Source of the DNA: Streptomyces mobaraensis
GTDB lineage: Bacteria > Actinomycetota > Actinomycetes > Streptomycetales > Streptomycetaceae
Direction: 5' to 3'
NCBI RefSeq assembly: GCF_020099395.1
Contig: NZ_CP083590.1
Location: 4,464,001-4,528,000, forward strand
Length of the DNA stretch: 64,000 nucleotides
The position numbers were made by a program, and so were the translations under genes. Of the stretch, positions 29,986 through 37,919 are shown one piece after another. The notes beneath the pieces are model-generated. The model was not told the DNA's origin. It did no database searches and saw only the letters and a program-made list of their open reading frames with translations. How positions within the stretch are numbered: position 1 is the first letter of the stretch; every line of letters starts with the position of its first letter.

Positions 29986-30963
29986 TCAGGCCTGCTCGTC
30001 GAAGAGGCTCGTCACCGAACCGTCCTCGAAGACCTCGCGCACCGCGCGGGCGATCGTCGGGGCGATCGACAGCACCGTGATCTTGTCGAGCTCCAGCTCG
30101 TCCGGGGTCGGCAGGGTGTTGGTGAACACGAACTCGCTGACCTTGGAGTTCTTCAGCCGGTCCGCGGCCGGGCCGGAGAGCACACCGTGGGTGGCGGTGA
30201 CGATGACGTCCGCGGCACCGTGGGCGAACAGGGCGTCCGCCGCGGCGCAGATGGTGCCACCGGTGTCGATCATGTCGTCCACCAGTACGCAGACACGATC
30301 CTTCACGTCACCGACGACCTCGTGCACCGTGACCTGGTTGGCGACATCCTTGTCGCGGCGCTTGTGGACGATCGCCAGCGGGGCACCGAGCCGGTCGCAC
30401 CAGCGGTCGGCGACGCGCACGCGGCCGGCGTCCGGGGAGACGACGGTCAGCTTGTCGCGGTCGACCTTGGCGCCCACGTAGTCCGCCAGGATCGGCAGCG
30501 CGAACAGGTGGTCCACCGGGCCGTCGAAGAAGCCCTGGATCTGGTCGGTGTGCAGGTCGACCGTGAGGAGGCGGTCGGCACCGGCGGTCTTCATCAGGTC
30601 CGCGATGAGACGGGCCGAGATGGGCTCGCGGCCGCGGTGCTTCTTGTCCTGACGGGCGTAGCCGTAGAACGGCAGGATCACGGTGATGCTCCGCGCGGAG
30701 GCCCGCTTCAGAGCGTCGATCATGATCAGCTGTTCCATGACCCACTTGTTGATGGGAGCCGTGTGGCTCTGCATCAGAAAGCAGTCGGCGCCGCGCGCGG
30801 ATTCCTGGAAGCGGACGTAGATCTCACCGTTGGCGAAGTCGAAGGCCTTGGTCGGGACCAGGCCGACGCCCAGCTGATGCGCGACCTCCTCGGCAAGCTC
30901 GGGGTGGGCGCGGCCGGAGAAGAGCATCAGCTTCTTCTCGCCGGTCGTCTTGATCCCGGTCAC
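29986..30963 (-). CDS. prs: Ribose-phosphate pyrophosphokinase (PRPP synthase)
   Basis: Prs makes PRPP from ribose-5-phosphate and ATP for nucleotide, His and Trp synthesis. The 325-residue class I enzyme has LMLFSGRAHPELAEEVA, NGEIYVRFQESARG, the ATP region YGYARQDKKHRGREPISARL, the metal-binding DLHTDQIQGFFDGPVDHL, the flexible loop KRRD, and the PRPP loop VLVDDMIDTGGT. The GTG start has AAGGAGAC upstream. It sits 73 bp after glmU, the usual glmU-prs order in actinobacteria. Confidence 0.97.
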   Translation of the reverse strand: MTGIKTTGEKKLMLFSGRAHPELAEEVAHQLGVGLVPTKAFDFANGEIYVRFQESARGADCFLMQSHTAPINKWVMEQLIMIDALKRASARSITVILPFYGYARQDKKHRGREPISARLIADLMKTAGADRLLTVDLHTDQIQGFFDGPVDHLFALPILADYVGAKVDRDKLTVVSPDAGRVRVADRWCDRLGAPLAIVHKRRDKDVANQVTVHEVVGDVKDRVCVLVDDMIDTGGTICAAADALFAHGAADVIVTATHGVLSGPAADRLKNSKVSEFVFTNTLPTPDELELDKITVLSIAPTIARAVREVFEDGSVTSLFDEQA

Positions 30964-31036
30964 AGCACAGTCTCCTTGGATGTCGCATTGTGTGCGCTTA
31001 TCACGGTACGCCCCGTTCGACGCTGCCGTTGTCAGG

Positions 31037-32494
31037 TCACTGCTCCCCGTCGTGCTCCTGGAGAGCGGCGGAAGCGGCCTGTGCGGCGGCGCTTCCCGGG
31101 CGCTTTCGAGCCACCCAGCCCTCGATATTCCGCTGCTGACCGCGTGCGACGGCGAGCGAACCCGGGGGCACATCCTTGGTGATGACGGAGCCGGCGGCGG
31201 TGTACACGCCGTCCCCGATCGTGACCGGAGCCACAAACATGTTGTCGCTGCCGGTGCGGCAGTGCGAGCCGATCGTCGTGTGGTGCTTGTTCACACCGTC
31301 GTAGTTCACGAAGACGCTCGCGGCACCGATGTTGGTGTGATCGCCGATCGTGGCGTCGCCCACATAGGAGAGATGCGGCACCTTCGTGCCCTCGCCGACC
31401 TCGGCGTTCTTCATCTCCACATACGCGCCGGCCTTCGACTTGCGGCCGAGCTTCGTCCCGGGCCGCAGATAGGCATACGGACCGACCAGGGCCCCCTCGC
31501 CGACCACCGCGCCGTCGGCCACCGAGTTGTCCACCCGGGCCCCGGCCGCGACCGTGGTGTCCGTCAGCCGCGTGTTCGGGCCGACCTCGGCGCCGGTGGC
31601 CACATGCGTGGCGCCCAGCAGCTGCGTCCCCGGGTGCACCAGCGCGTCCGCCTCGAACGTCACCGTGACGTCCACCCACGTCGTCGCCGGGTCCACGACC
31701 GTCACACCGGCCATCATCGCGTCGTGCAGCAGCCGCTCGTTGAGCAGCCGGCGGGCCTCCGCCAGCTGGACACGGTTGTTGATGCCCAGGATCTCCCGGT
31801 GGTCGTCGGCGACCGCCGCGCCCACCCGGTGCCCGGCCTCGCGCAGGATCCCCAGCACGTCGGTGAGGTACTCCTCACCCTGGCTGTTGTCCGTCCGCAC
31901 CTTGCCCAGCGCGTCCGCCAGCAGCCGGCCGTCGAACGCGAACACCCCGGAATTGATCTCGCGGATCGCCCGCTGCGTCTCGGTGGCGTCCTTGTGCTCG
32001 ACGATCTCCGTCACCGCACCCGTCGCCTCGTCCCGGACGATCCGCCCGTACCCCGTCGAGTCCGGCACCTCGGCCGACAGCACGGTCACCGCGTTGCCGT
32101 CGGCGGCGTGGGTCTCGGCCAGGCGCCGCAGGGTGGTGCCGGTGAGCAGCGGGGTGTCACCGCAGACGACGATCACGGTGCCGTCGGGACGGATGCCCTC
32201 ACGGGACAGCTCCTCCAGGCCCATGCGCACCGCGTGCCCGGTGCCGTTCTGCTCCAGCTGGACGGCGGTGCGGACATCGGGGTCGATCTCGCCGAGGTGC
32301 GCCGACACCTGCTCCCTGGCGTGCCCGACGATCACGACGAGCTGCTCCGGCTCCAGCTCGCGCGCGGCGGCGACGACATGCCCGACGAGGGACCGGCCGC
32401 AGATCGAGTGCAGGACCTTGGGGGTCGCCGACTTCATGCGGGTGCCCTCACCCGCTGCGAGAACGACGACGGCTGCCGGGCGGTTGGCGCTCAC
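31037..32494 (-). CDS. glmU: Bifunctional UDP-GlcNAc pyrophosphorylase / glucosamine-1-phosphate acetyltransferase
   Basis: GlmU makes UDP-GlcNAc, the precursor of peptidoglycan and teichoic acids. The N-terminal uridylyltransferase begins AVVVLAAGEGTRMKSATPKVLH (nucleotide loop and Lys), then VICGDTPLLT. The C-terminal half is a left-handed beta helix of hexapeptide repeats (VGPNTRLTDTTVAAGARV, GPYAYLRPGTKLG, HTNIGAASVFVNYDGVNKHHT). The length is 485 residues. The GTG start has only a weak GAAGGG site. The tail ends with an Ala-rich acidic extension. tRNA-Gln lies upstream in the same direction. Confidence 0.96.
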   Translation of the reverse strand: MSANRPAAVVVLAAGEGTRMKSATPKVLHSICGRSLVGHVVAAARELEPEQLVVIVGHAREQVSAHLGEIDPDVRTAVQLEQNGTGHAVRMGLEELSREGIRPDGTVIVVCGDTPLLTGTTLRRLAETHAADGNAVTVLSAEVPDSTGYGRIVRDEATGAVTEIVEHKDATETQRAIREINSGVFAFDGRLLADALGKVRTDNSQGEEYLTDVLGILREAGHRVGAAVADDHREILGINNRVQLAEARRLLNERLLHDAMMAGVTVVDPATTWVDVTVTFEADALVHPGTQLLGATHVATGAEVGPNTRLTDTTVAAGARVDNSVADGAVVGEGALVGPYAYLRPGTKLGRKSKAGAYVEMKNAEVGEGTKVPHLSYVGDATIGDHTNIGAASVFVNYDGVNKHHTTIGSHCRTGSDNMFVAPVTIGDGVYTAAGSVITKDVPPGSLAVARGQQRNIEGWVARKRPGSAAAQAASAALQEHDGEQ

Positions 32495-32591
32495 GGGTGT
32501 GCCCTTCGGCTTCGGGGTTACGAGGGGGTGACATCCGCAGGATACCGGTGCGTAGAAGGGCCGGAACGCGGACGGGTCCTGACCTGGGCGG

Positions 32592-32608
32592 TCAGGACCC
32601 GAACCTGG
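32592..32608 (-). repeat. Partial copy of the tRNA T-arm downstream of tRNA-Gln
   Basis: On the reverse strand, 32592-32608 reads CCAGGTTCGGGTCCTGA. This matches the T-arm of the adjacent tRNA-Gln (at about 32620-32636, CCAGGTTCGAGTCCTGG) with two differences. It is not a complete tRNA. Confidence 0.55.
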
Positions 32609-32612
32609 ATGG

Positions 32613-32684
32613 CTCCCTCGCCAGGACTCGAACCTGGAATAAGTCATCCAAAGTGACCAGTGTTGCCGATTACACCACGAGGGA
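32613..32684 (-). tRNA. tRNA-Gln (anticodon UUG)
   Basis: On the reverse strand a full cloverleaf folds. The acceptor TCCCTCG pairs with CGAGGGA; the D arm is GTGTAATCGGCAACAC; the anticodon stem GGTCA/TGACT encloses loop CTTTGGA with anticodon TTG at 32651-32649; the T arm is CCAGG-TTCGAGT-CCTGG; the discriminator is G. The 3' CCA is encoded (32612-32610). It reads CAA glutamine codons and lies upstream of glmU on the same strand. Confidence 0.95.
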
Positions 32685-32713
32685 TAGCAAGCCGTCCCAA
32701 AAGGGACATTGTG

Positions 32714-33601
32714 CTAGGCGGATTGCCTGGCCCCCAACACTATGCCGTACCACCACCCTTCGATGCGACGGTATAGATCGGCTCCCCCGCGAACCCGGAC
32801 GACGAGACAGCCCCGATACGCGTCCCCGACGTTCTTGCGGACCGTTTTCGGGTTGTGCTTCTTGAGTGTCGTTTTGTCGAGTCCGGACTTGTCGATTCCG
32901 ATCTGTCCGGCCCAGTACCGCTCGGCGCCCTCGACGTCCGCCGACTCGTGGATCATGACGCGGTAGGCCAGCCGGTCCGGCTCGACACCCAGCAGCCGCA
33001 GCCAGGCGAGATACAGCGTGATCATTCCCACGTCGCTGTTGACGAAGGTGACGGCTTCATGTCGGCGATGCGGCTTGTCCTTGGTTCCCTCCGACCAGTA
33101 GAGCCCCACGCCGATCAGGAACAGCTCCCGGTCCGTCAGGTGGCCGATCTCGCACGCCGCGTCCAGCTTCGTCTGCCGCCGCTCGACGTCACGTCGCCGC
33201 AGGGTGGCCTCCCAGCCCCGGCGTGCGATCTCCGACGCCTCTTCCCTGGTCCGTGGCGCGGGTTTCGGCAGGTCCCGCACCCACAGGGAAATCGAGCTCT
33301 TCGAGCAGCCCAGCTCCAGCTGGATCCGGTCATAGGTCATGCCCTGTGCGCGCAGCTCCCTGGCCCTTGCCCGCAGGTCGTCCTTGGCGCGGGGGCGCTT
33401 CGTCCACTCCGGGGGCGGCTCTCCTTCCAGCAGGCGGTTGAGGAGGTCGTTGTTGCCGATGCCGAGCCGGTCGCGGATCTGCCGTCGGCTCAGCCCTTCC
33501 CCGCGGAGGAGTATGGCTTGTTCTCGTAGCGCCTCGAACGTGTGTGACCCGTCGCGCAGGCCGCCCACCCCGTCGCCGTCACGGCGTCGTGCCTCGGTCA
33601 T
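32714..33601 (-). CDS. HTH protein with LAGLIDADG-like C-terminal domain
   Basis: The function is unknown. The 295-residue product has two predicted HTH segments: EGLSRRQIRDRLGIGNNDLLNRLL (about 34-57) and QGMTYDRIQLELGCSKSSISLWVRDLP (about 85-111). The C-terminal half, with LFLIGVGLYWSEGTK, then VTFVNSDVGMITLYLAWLRLLGV, resembles the folds of LAGLIDADG-like proteins often found joined to HTH domains. The catalytic acidic residue is ambiguous: the helix ends in YWSEG, not the usual GDG. No intein or intron is nearby, so homing activity is doubtful. It sits just upstream of tRNA-Gln, a typical insertion neighbourhood, but base composition is not clearly foreign. No ribosome site is evident at the ATG. 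Confidence 0.65.
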   Translation of the reverse strand: MTEARRRDGDGVGGLRDGSHTFEALREQAILLRGEGLSRRQIRDRLGIGNNDLLNRLLEGEPPPEWTKRPRAKDDLRARARELRAQGMTYDRIQLELGCSKSSISLWVRDLPKPAPRTREEASEIARRGWEATLRRRDVERRQTKLDAACEIGHLTDRELFLIGVGLYWSEGTKDKPHRRHEAVTFVNSDVGMITLYLAWLRLLGVEPDRLAYRVMIHESADVEGAERYWAGQIGIDKSGLDKTTLKKHNPKTVRKNVGDAYRGCLVVRVRGGADLYRRIEGWWYGIVLGARQSA

Positions 33602-33718
33602 GGAACCAGCTTGGCTTCGGGCGGAGGAGGTTTGGGCGAATGCCTGAGCGATTCACCAGTTCGAGCGAAGGGGGCGGCCATTCGCTTCCGCTCCTGCCGT
33701 TTGCGTGCTGCTGTCAGT

Positions 33719-33728
33719 TTTTCGAAAA
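33719..33728. promoter_or_regulatory. Palindrome TTTTCGAAAA before the orphan kinase gene
   Basis: The perfect 10-bp AT-rich palindrome lies 30 nt before the kinase ATG, about where the -35 region should be. TAGTCT at 33745-33750 is a plausible -10, 8 nt from the ATG, so the gene may be leaderless. Confidence 0.35.
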
Positions 33729-33758
33729 CCGTTGGCCCGCCCCCGTAGTCTGGGTGGT

Positions 33759-35114
33759 ATGACCACAACGGGGGCAATCACGGAGGCGGGCGCCCGGGGC
33801 GCGCCCGCGGGGCCGTGGTGGTGGGCCAGGCGGCGGGGCATGGTGCTGGACGTCGTCCTGGCGTTGATGTCGGTGATCGAGTGCACCTTCGAGGGGCTCT
33901 CGTTCGCGCATGAGGTGGGGGCTCCGGGGGTGCTCGGAGCGCTGGCGGGGATACCGGTCGGCGGCGCGCTGCTGGTGCGCCGGAAGTGGCCGGCGGCGGT
34001 GGTGCTGGTGTCGATCGCCGTCACCCCGGCCGAGATGGGCGTCCTGCTCGGGATCGTGGGGCTCTACACCCTCGCCGCGGCGGACGTGCCGCGGCGGATC
34101 GTCGTCGTCCTCGCGGTGGCCTCTATGGCCGGGACGCTGCTCGTCTCCGCCGCCCGGTTCCACCGCGACGCCACGGCCTCGGGTCTGGAGTCGAGCCTGG
34201 TCACGGCGGTCCTCTTCTCCTCCGTCATGGCCCTGGGGCTGACGGCGCCGCCGCTGCTCCTCGGCCTGTACGTGGGCGCCCGCCGCAGGCTGGTGGAGAG
34301 CCTGCGCGAGCGGGCCGACGGGCTGGAGCGGGAGCTGTCGCTGCTGGCCGAACGGGCCGAGGAGCGCGCCGAGTGGGCCCGCAGCGAGGAGCGGACGCGG
34401 ATCGCCCGCGAGATGCACGACGTGGTGGCGCACCGGGTCTCCCTGATGGTGGTGCACGCGGCGGCGCTCCAGGCGGTGGCTTTGAAGGATCCGGAGAAGG
34501 CGTCCCGGAACGCCGAGCTCGTCGGTGACATGGGCCGGCAGGCGCTGACCGAGCTGCGCGAGATGCTCGGTGTGCTGCGCGCCAAGCCCGACGGCGCGGC
34601 GGAACCGGCGGCGGCGCAGGAGCCCGAGCGGCTGGCGGCGGTGGCCGCGGCGGCCTCGGCGCGGGTGCGGCGGTCCGCCGACGCCTTGGCCACGGGTGCC
34701 GCGGACGGGCCGCGCCTCGTCCAACTCGCGGATCTGGTGGGGCAGTCGCGGCAGGCGGGGATGGCCGTCGAGTTCTCGGTCGAGGGTGAGCAGCGCACGT
34801 ACACCGCCCGGGTGGAGAGCACCGCGTACCGCGTGGTGCAGGAGGCGCTGACCAATGTCCACAAGCACGCGCCCGGGGCCGCGGCCCGGGTGCGGGTCGC
34901 GCACCGGGAGGGCGAGGTGGCCCTCCAGGTGGAGAACGGGCCGTCGGACGGCGGGACGGACGCGGGGCTGCCGAGCGGCGGCAACGGTCTGGTCGGGATG
35001 CGGGAGCGGGTGACGGCGCTGGGCGGCGTGTTCGTCTCCGGGCCCACGGACCGGGGCGGGTTCCGGGTCTCGGCCGTGATTCCGGACGCGGCGGAGGCGG
35101 CGGACGCGGCGTGA
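33759..35114 (+). CDS. NarL-type sensor histidine kinase, orphan
   Basis: The 451-residue membrane kinase has about six hydrophobic segments in residues 22-195 with little extracellular loop, then a charged helix (ERADGLERELSLLAERAEERAEW). The HisKA_3 dimerisation domain carries the phosphorylated His in ERTRIAREMHDVVAHRVSLM. The ATPase domain has VVQEALTNVHKHAPG (N box) and GNGLVGMRERVTALGG (G box). These kinases normally pair with a LuxR-type regulator, but none is next to it; the closest in the window is at 20685. The short loops suggest it senses membrane state. It is expressed from TAGTCT 8 nt before the ATG. Confidence 0.92.
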   Translation: MTTTGAITEAGARGAPAGPWWWARRRGMVLDVVLALMSVIECTFEGLSFAHEVGAPGVLGALAGIPVGGALLVRRKWPAAVVLVSIAVTPAEMGVLLGIVGLYTLAAADVPRRIVVVLAVASMAGTLLVSAARFHRDATASGLESSLVTAVLFSSVMALGLTAPPLLLGLYVGARRRLVESLRERADGLERELSLLAERAEERAEWARSEERTRIAREMHDVVAHRVSLMVVHAAALQAVALKDPEKASRNAELVGDMGRQALTELREMLGVLRAKPDGAAEPAAAQEPERLAAVAAAASARVRRSADALATGAADGPRLVQLADLVGQSRQAGMAVEFSVEGEQRTYTARVESTAYRVVQEALTNVHKHAPGAAARVRVAHREGEVALQVENGPSDGGTDAGLPSGGNGLVGMRERVTALGGVFVSGPTDRGGFRVSAVIPDAAEAADAA

Positions 35115-35116
35115 AC

Positions 35117-35230
35117 AGCCCGTCTGGGGAGGTTTGAGGACCTCGCGGGGGCGCGGTCGCGATGCGGGGTCCGGGGGCTTCGCCCCCGGGAAACGGCGGA
35201 GGGGTGGGGCCGGGGTACGGCCGCCCGCAG
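35117..35230 (+). repeat. Degenerate copy of the composite dispersed repeat
   Basis: CAGCCCGTCTGG and GTTTGAGGAC flank a small change in the family core. GGGGTCCGGGGGCTTCGCCCCCGGGAAACGGCGGAGG follows in the usual order. It lies between the convergent kinase and SUKH-3 genes. Confidence 0.6.
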
Positions 35231-35287
35231 GGCGCAGCCCCGCGCCGCCGCTCAGCGGCCGCAGCCGCTTCGGCCGCCTCAGCCGTC

Positions 35288-35788
35288 TCAGCCGCCGAAC
35301 GTGAGCCGAGCCGGCCGCGTCCCCGTCACCAGCGCCCCGATCGCGTGGTCGATGTCGGAGCCGAGGAACCAGTCGCCGGTGTGGTCCAGGCTGTAGACCC
35401 GCCCGTGGGCGTCGATGGTGAGGAGCGCCTGCCCGTCGAGCTCCTGCCCGAGCGGGCAGACCTCGGTGCCGAGCGCGCGGCCGAGGTCGGCGACGGTCCG
35501 GGCGAGGTGCAGTCCGTGCAGCGGGTCGATGTGGAACGGGGTCGGCGCGATGTGCTTGCCCGCGCCCGGCCCCGCGACGCGCAGTCCGCCGAACTCGGCC
35601 CACGCCTCGACGGCGGCGGGGAAGACGGTGTGCCGGTGTCCGGCGGGCGACACATGGGCGCGGAGGGCGTCGGCCCACTTCTCGGCGGCCTTGATGTCCC
35701 AGCGGCCGGGCTGCCAGCCCGCCTCGCGCAGGGCGGCGTCGACGGCGACGGGGAACCGGGTGGCTGCGGTGCGGTCGAAAGCGCGCAT
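35288..35788 (-). CDS. SUKH-3 family immunity-type protein
   Basis: The 166-residue product fits the SUKH-3 family of polymorphic-toxin immunity proteins. It begins with a helical segment (AVDAALREAGWQPGRW), then AAVEAWAEFGGLRV, HIDPLHGLH, GTEVCPLGQELDGQALLTIDAHGRVYSLDHTGDWFLGSDIDHAIGALV. The pattern 'FGGL ... G ... L.ID..GRVY ... WFLG ... AI..L' is characteristic. It has no export signal. It starts 5 bp after the YwqJ-type deaminase stop on the same strand, which is toxin-immunity order. Family assignment rests on motif recognition, not a search. Confidence 0.8.
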   Translation of the reverse strand: MRAFDRTAATRFPVAVDAALREAGWQPGRWDIKAAEKWADALRAHVSPAGHRHTVFPAAVEAWAEFGGLRVAGPGAGKHIAPTPFHIDPLHGLHLARTVADLGRALGTEVCPLGQELDGQALLTIDAHGRVYSLDHTGDWFLGSDIDHAIGALVTGTRPARLTFGG

Positions 35789-35793
35789 GGAGG

Positions 35794-36345
35794 TCAGGGC
35801 CTGCCTCGTTCCGTGGTGGTGGGGTCGATGGCGCGGACGCCGAAGTGGGCGAGGAGCGCGGTGCAGGACCGGCAGGGCGGGGCGTAGGCGCCGTGCCGGG
35901 GATCGCCGTCCTCGCGGATGTGCCGGGCGGTGATCTTCGACTGCTTGAGCGCGCGGCGGGCCTCGCCGTGGGTGAGCGGTTTGCGGGAGGCACGTTTGCT
36001 GCGGCCCGCCTCGTGGGTGGTGAGGAAGCGGGTGAGGAGCAGCGCCTCGGGGCAGCGGCCGGTGAAGCGCTCGCGGCGGTCGCTGGTGAGTGTGTCCAGG
36101 AAGTCCTGGACGAGGGGGTGCAGGGCGGGTGGCTGTTCTGCCTTGCCCGCGGTGCAGGTCAGCGTGGTGCCGCGGACGGAGAGCGCGGCGGCGACGGCGG
36201 GCAGGATGCCGTCGCGGCGGTGGAGCAGCACCGGTGGACGGTCGGCGTCCTCGGTGGCGCTCCAGCTGAGCCGGGGGTCGCCGGGCGCGGCGGTCCGACC
36301 GTCGGTGCTCCCGGTCAGGGGTTGGTGGTCCTGTGTTGTGTGCAT
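35794..36345 (-). CDS. YwqJ-type putative nucleic-acid deaminase
   Basis: The 183-residue product matches the YwqJ-like branch of the deaminase superfamily, known as toxin domains of polymorphic toxins. The metal-binding and catalytic set is visible: C98-P-E100 in GRCPEALLLTRFL and P157-C158-R-S-C161 in YAPPCRSCTALLAHFG, with RHIREDGDPRHG between them. Here the domain stands almost alone: about 70 residues precede it and there is no signal peptide, PAAR, WXG or other delivery module. It is followed by a SUKH-3 gene. The target (DNA, RNA or free nucleotides) is unknown. It could be a domesticated enzyme acting inside the cell. Confidence 0.8.
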   Translation of the reverse strand: MHTTQDHQPLTGSTDGRTAAPGDPRLSWSATEDADRPPVLLHRRDGILPAVAAALSVRGTTLTCTAGKAEQPPALHPLVQDFLDTLTSDRRERFTGRCPEALLLTRFLTTHEAGRSKRASRKPLTHGEARRALKQSKITARHIREDGDPRHGAYAPPCRSCTALLAHFGVRAIDPTTTERGRP

Positions 36346-36941
36346 GGTGGTTCTTCCCTCCCTGCAATCCCCCTGTTGCGGGGATCAGCCTGCCAAACGG
36401 GGTGGTGGGAGTGGAAGGCAGGGCGGTGTTGCGTGTGTCTGGTGTGCCGGAATAGGTGAGAGGGACGCGAGTCGTGGCACGGGGGTGAGGCGGTCGCGGT
36501 GTGGGGGTTTGCCGGGGCGTGAGGGGTTTCTGCGGTTCTCCCGGGTCCGGTGCGGTCGGCCGTGTTCCGGGCCGGGCCTCTCCGGACTGGGCGCTGCCGG
36601 ACTGGGCGCCTTCGGGATCGGCGTGCGCTCCGGCCGGACGCCTTCGGGACCGGCGTGCGCTCCGGCCGGACGCCTCCGGGACCGGCGTGCGCTCCGGCCG
36701 CGTACGCGTGCGCCCGGGCGCTCCGTCGCGTACGGCGTCCCTCCCCGGCGGAGGCCGGAACCCGGGCCGGTGGCGCGGGCGTTCTCCGCAGGAGAGCGTC
36801 CTCCCCACCCACGGGCGGGGAGCCGTCTTGCGGCACCGCATAGGCTGTCCGTCACGAGGCCGTCCCGGCCGCGGGATCCGTCACCCGCCGCCGGGACCGC
36901 GAACGTCGCAGAACACGCCAGCCAAGCAGGGGGCATCCGCC
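36346..36941. other. Divergent intergenic region with tandem repeats
   Basis: This 596-bp region lies between the deaminase (reverse) and the WHH-SUKH gene (forward). It contains three 32-bp tandem repeats at 36605-36700 and no convincing gene. Promoters for both directions must lie here, but I cannot identify clear -35/-10 pairs. Confidence 0.5.
36605..36700. repeat. Three tandem 32-bp repeats
   Basis: The units 36605-36636, 36637-36668 and 36669-36700 are nearly identical; each contains CGGCGTGCGCTCCGGCCG preceded by GCCTTCGGGAC or a one-base variant. A partial unit follows. Confidence 0.8.
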
Positions 36942-37919
36942 ATGACGACAGGTCGGCTCGGGCAGCAGGCCGCGCCACCGAACACGGCCTACGCCGGGCA
37001 GGTCGTGCACTTCCCGGACCCCGTCCGGCACGGCCGTTACCCCCAGGGCGTGCGGGTGGACGAGGACGGGTACCCCGACTTCTCCCCGTACGCCCGCGCC
37101 GCCGCCGAGATCGCGGATCCGCCGGAGGGCTTCGGCGTGGACGAGCTGCGGCTGACCGACTACGTCTCCGCCAACGCCGCGCTGCACGCGGAGGGCCACG
37201 AACTCTGGGCGAGCCTGCACCCGGTGGCCACCCCGCACGGCTGGACCTGGCACCACGTGGCCGGAACGCGCCGGCTGGAGCTGGTGCCGGCCGAGGTGAA
37301 GGCGCTGCTGCGGCACCACGGCGGGCTGGCGACGGCCGCCGTGGACCAGGAGAAGCGCGGCACCCGGCCGCTCCAGGAGACCCGGCCGGTGCACTTCGCG
37401 CTCCCGCAGCGGGAACTGGCCGTGACGGAGGAGCAGGTGCAGGGCGTCGAGGAGGACCTCGGCTACCGGCTGCCCGGCGCCTACCGGGCGTTCCTCAAGG
37501 CGGCCGGCGGCTGCGCCCCGGTGGGCGCCGCGCTCGACGCGGAGCTGGGACTGCTGCTGGACCAGCCGTTCTTCACGGTCCGCGAGGAGGCGGCGGTCAA
37601 CGACCTCGTCTACGTCAACAAGTGCCTGCGCGACCACTTCACCAAGGACTACCTCGGGGTGGCCTTCGTGCAGGGCGGTGTGCTGGCGGTCAAGGTGAAG
37701 GGCGAGGCGACCGGTTCGGTCTGGTTCTGCCCGTACGACGACGCCCGCGACCAGGACGGCTGGACGGTGCAGGAGCGGGTGGAGCGGCTGCTGCTGCCCT
37801 GTGGTGAGGACTTCGACGCCTTCCTGTCCCGGCTGGCGGGCGGACCGCCCGAGCTGGAGACGGTGGCGAACCTGATGGTCGACGGCGGCTTCGCGTACGC
37901 CGTCCCGGTGGAGGGGTGA
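36942..37919 (+). CDS. WHH-nuclease/SUKH (SMI1/KNR4) fusion protein
   Basis: The 325-residue protein appears to join a toxin-type and an immunity-type domain. Residues 25-125 contain GYPDFSPYA and then GWTWHHVAGTRRLELVP...RHHGG, the layout of the HNH/Endo VII-fold WHH nuclease family, with Trp103-His104-His105 and the trailing His-Gly-Gly kept. From about 160, LAVTEEQVQGVEEDLGYRLPGAYRAFLKAAGGC, then PFFTVREEAAVNDLVYVN, FVQGGVLAVKVKGEATGSVWFCPYDD, is a SMI1/KNR4 (SUKH-1) domain. No signal or secretion module is present. The stop overlaps the next start (GTGA), so the two are coupled. I chose the ATG after AGGGGGC; a longer frame upstream would run through the tandem repeats. Confidence 0.8.
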   Translation: MTTGRLGQQAAPPNTAYAGQVVHFPDPVRHGRYPQGVRVDEDGYPDFSPYARAAAEIADPPEGFGVDELRLTDYVSANAALHAEGHELWASLHPVATPHGWTWHHVAGTRRLELVPAEVKALLRHHGGLATAAVDQEKRGTRPLQETRPVHFALPQRELAVTEEQVQGVEEDLGYRLPGAYRAFLKAAGGCAPVGAALDAELGLLLDQPFFTVREEAAVNDLVYVNKCLRDHFTKDYLGVAFVQGGVLAVKVKGEATGSVWFCPYDDARDQDGWTVQERVERLLLPCGEDFDAFLSRLAGGPPELETVANLMVDGGFAYAVPVEG

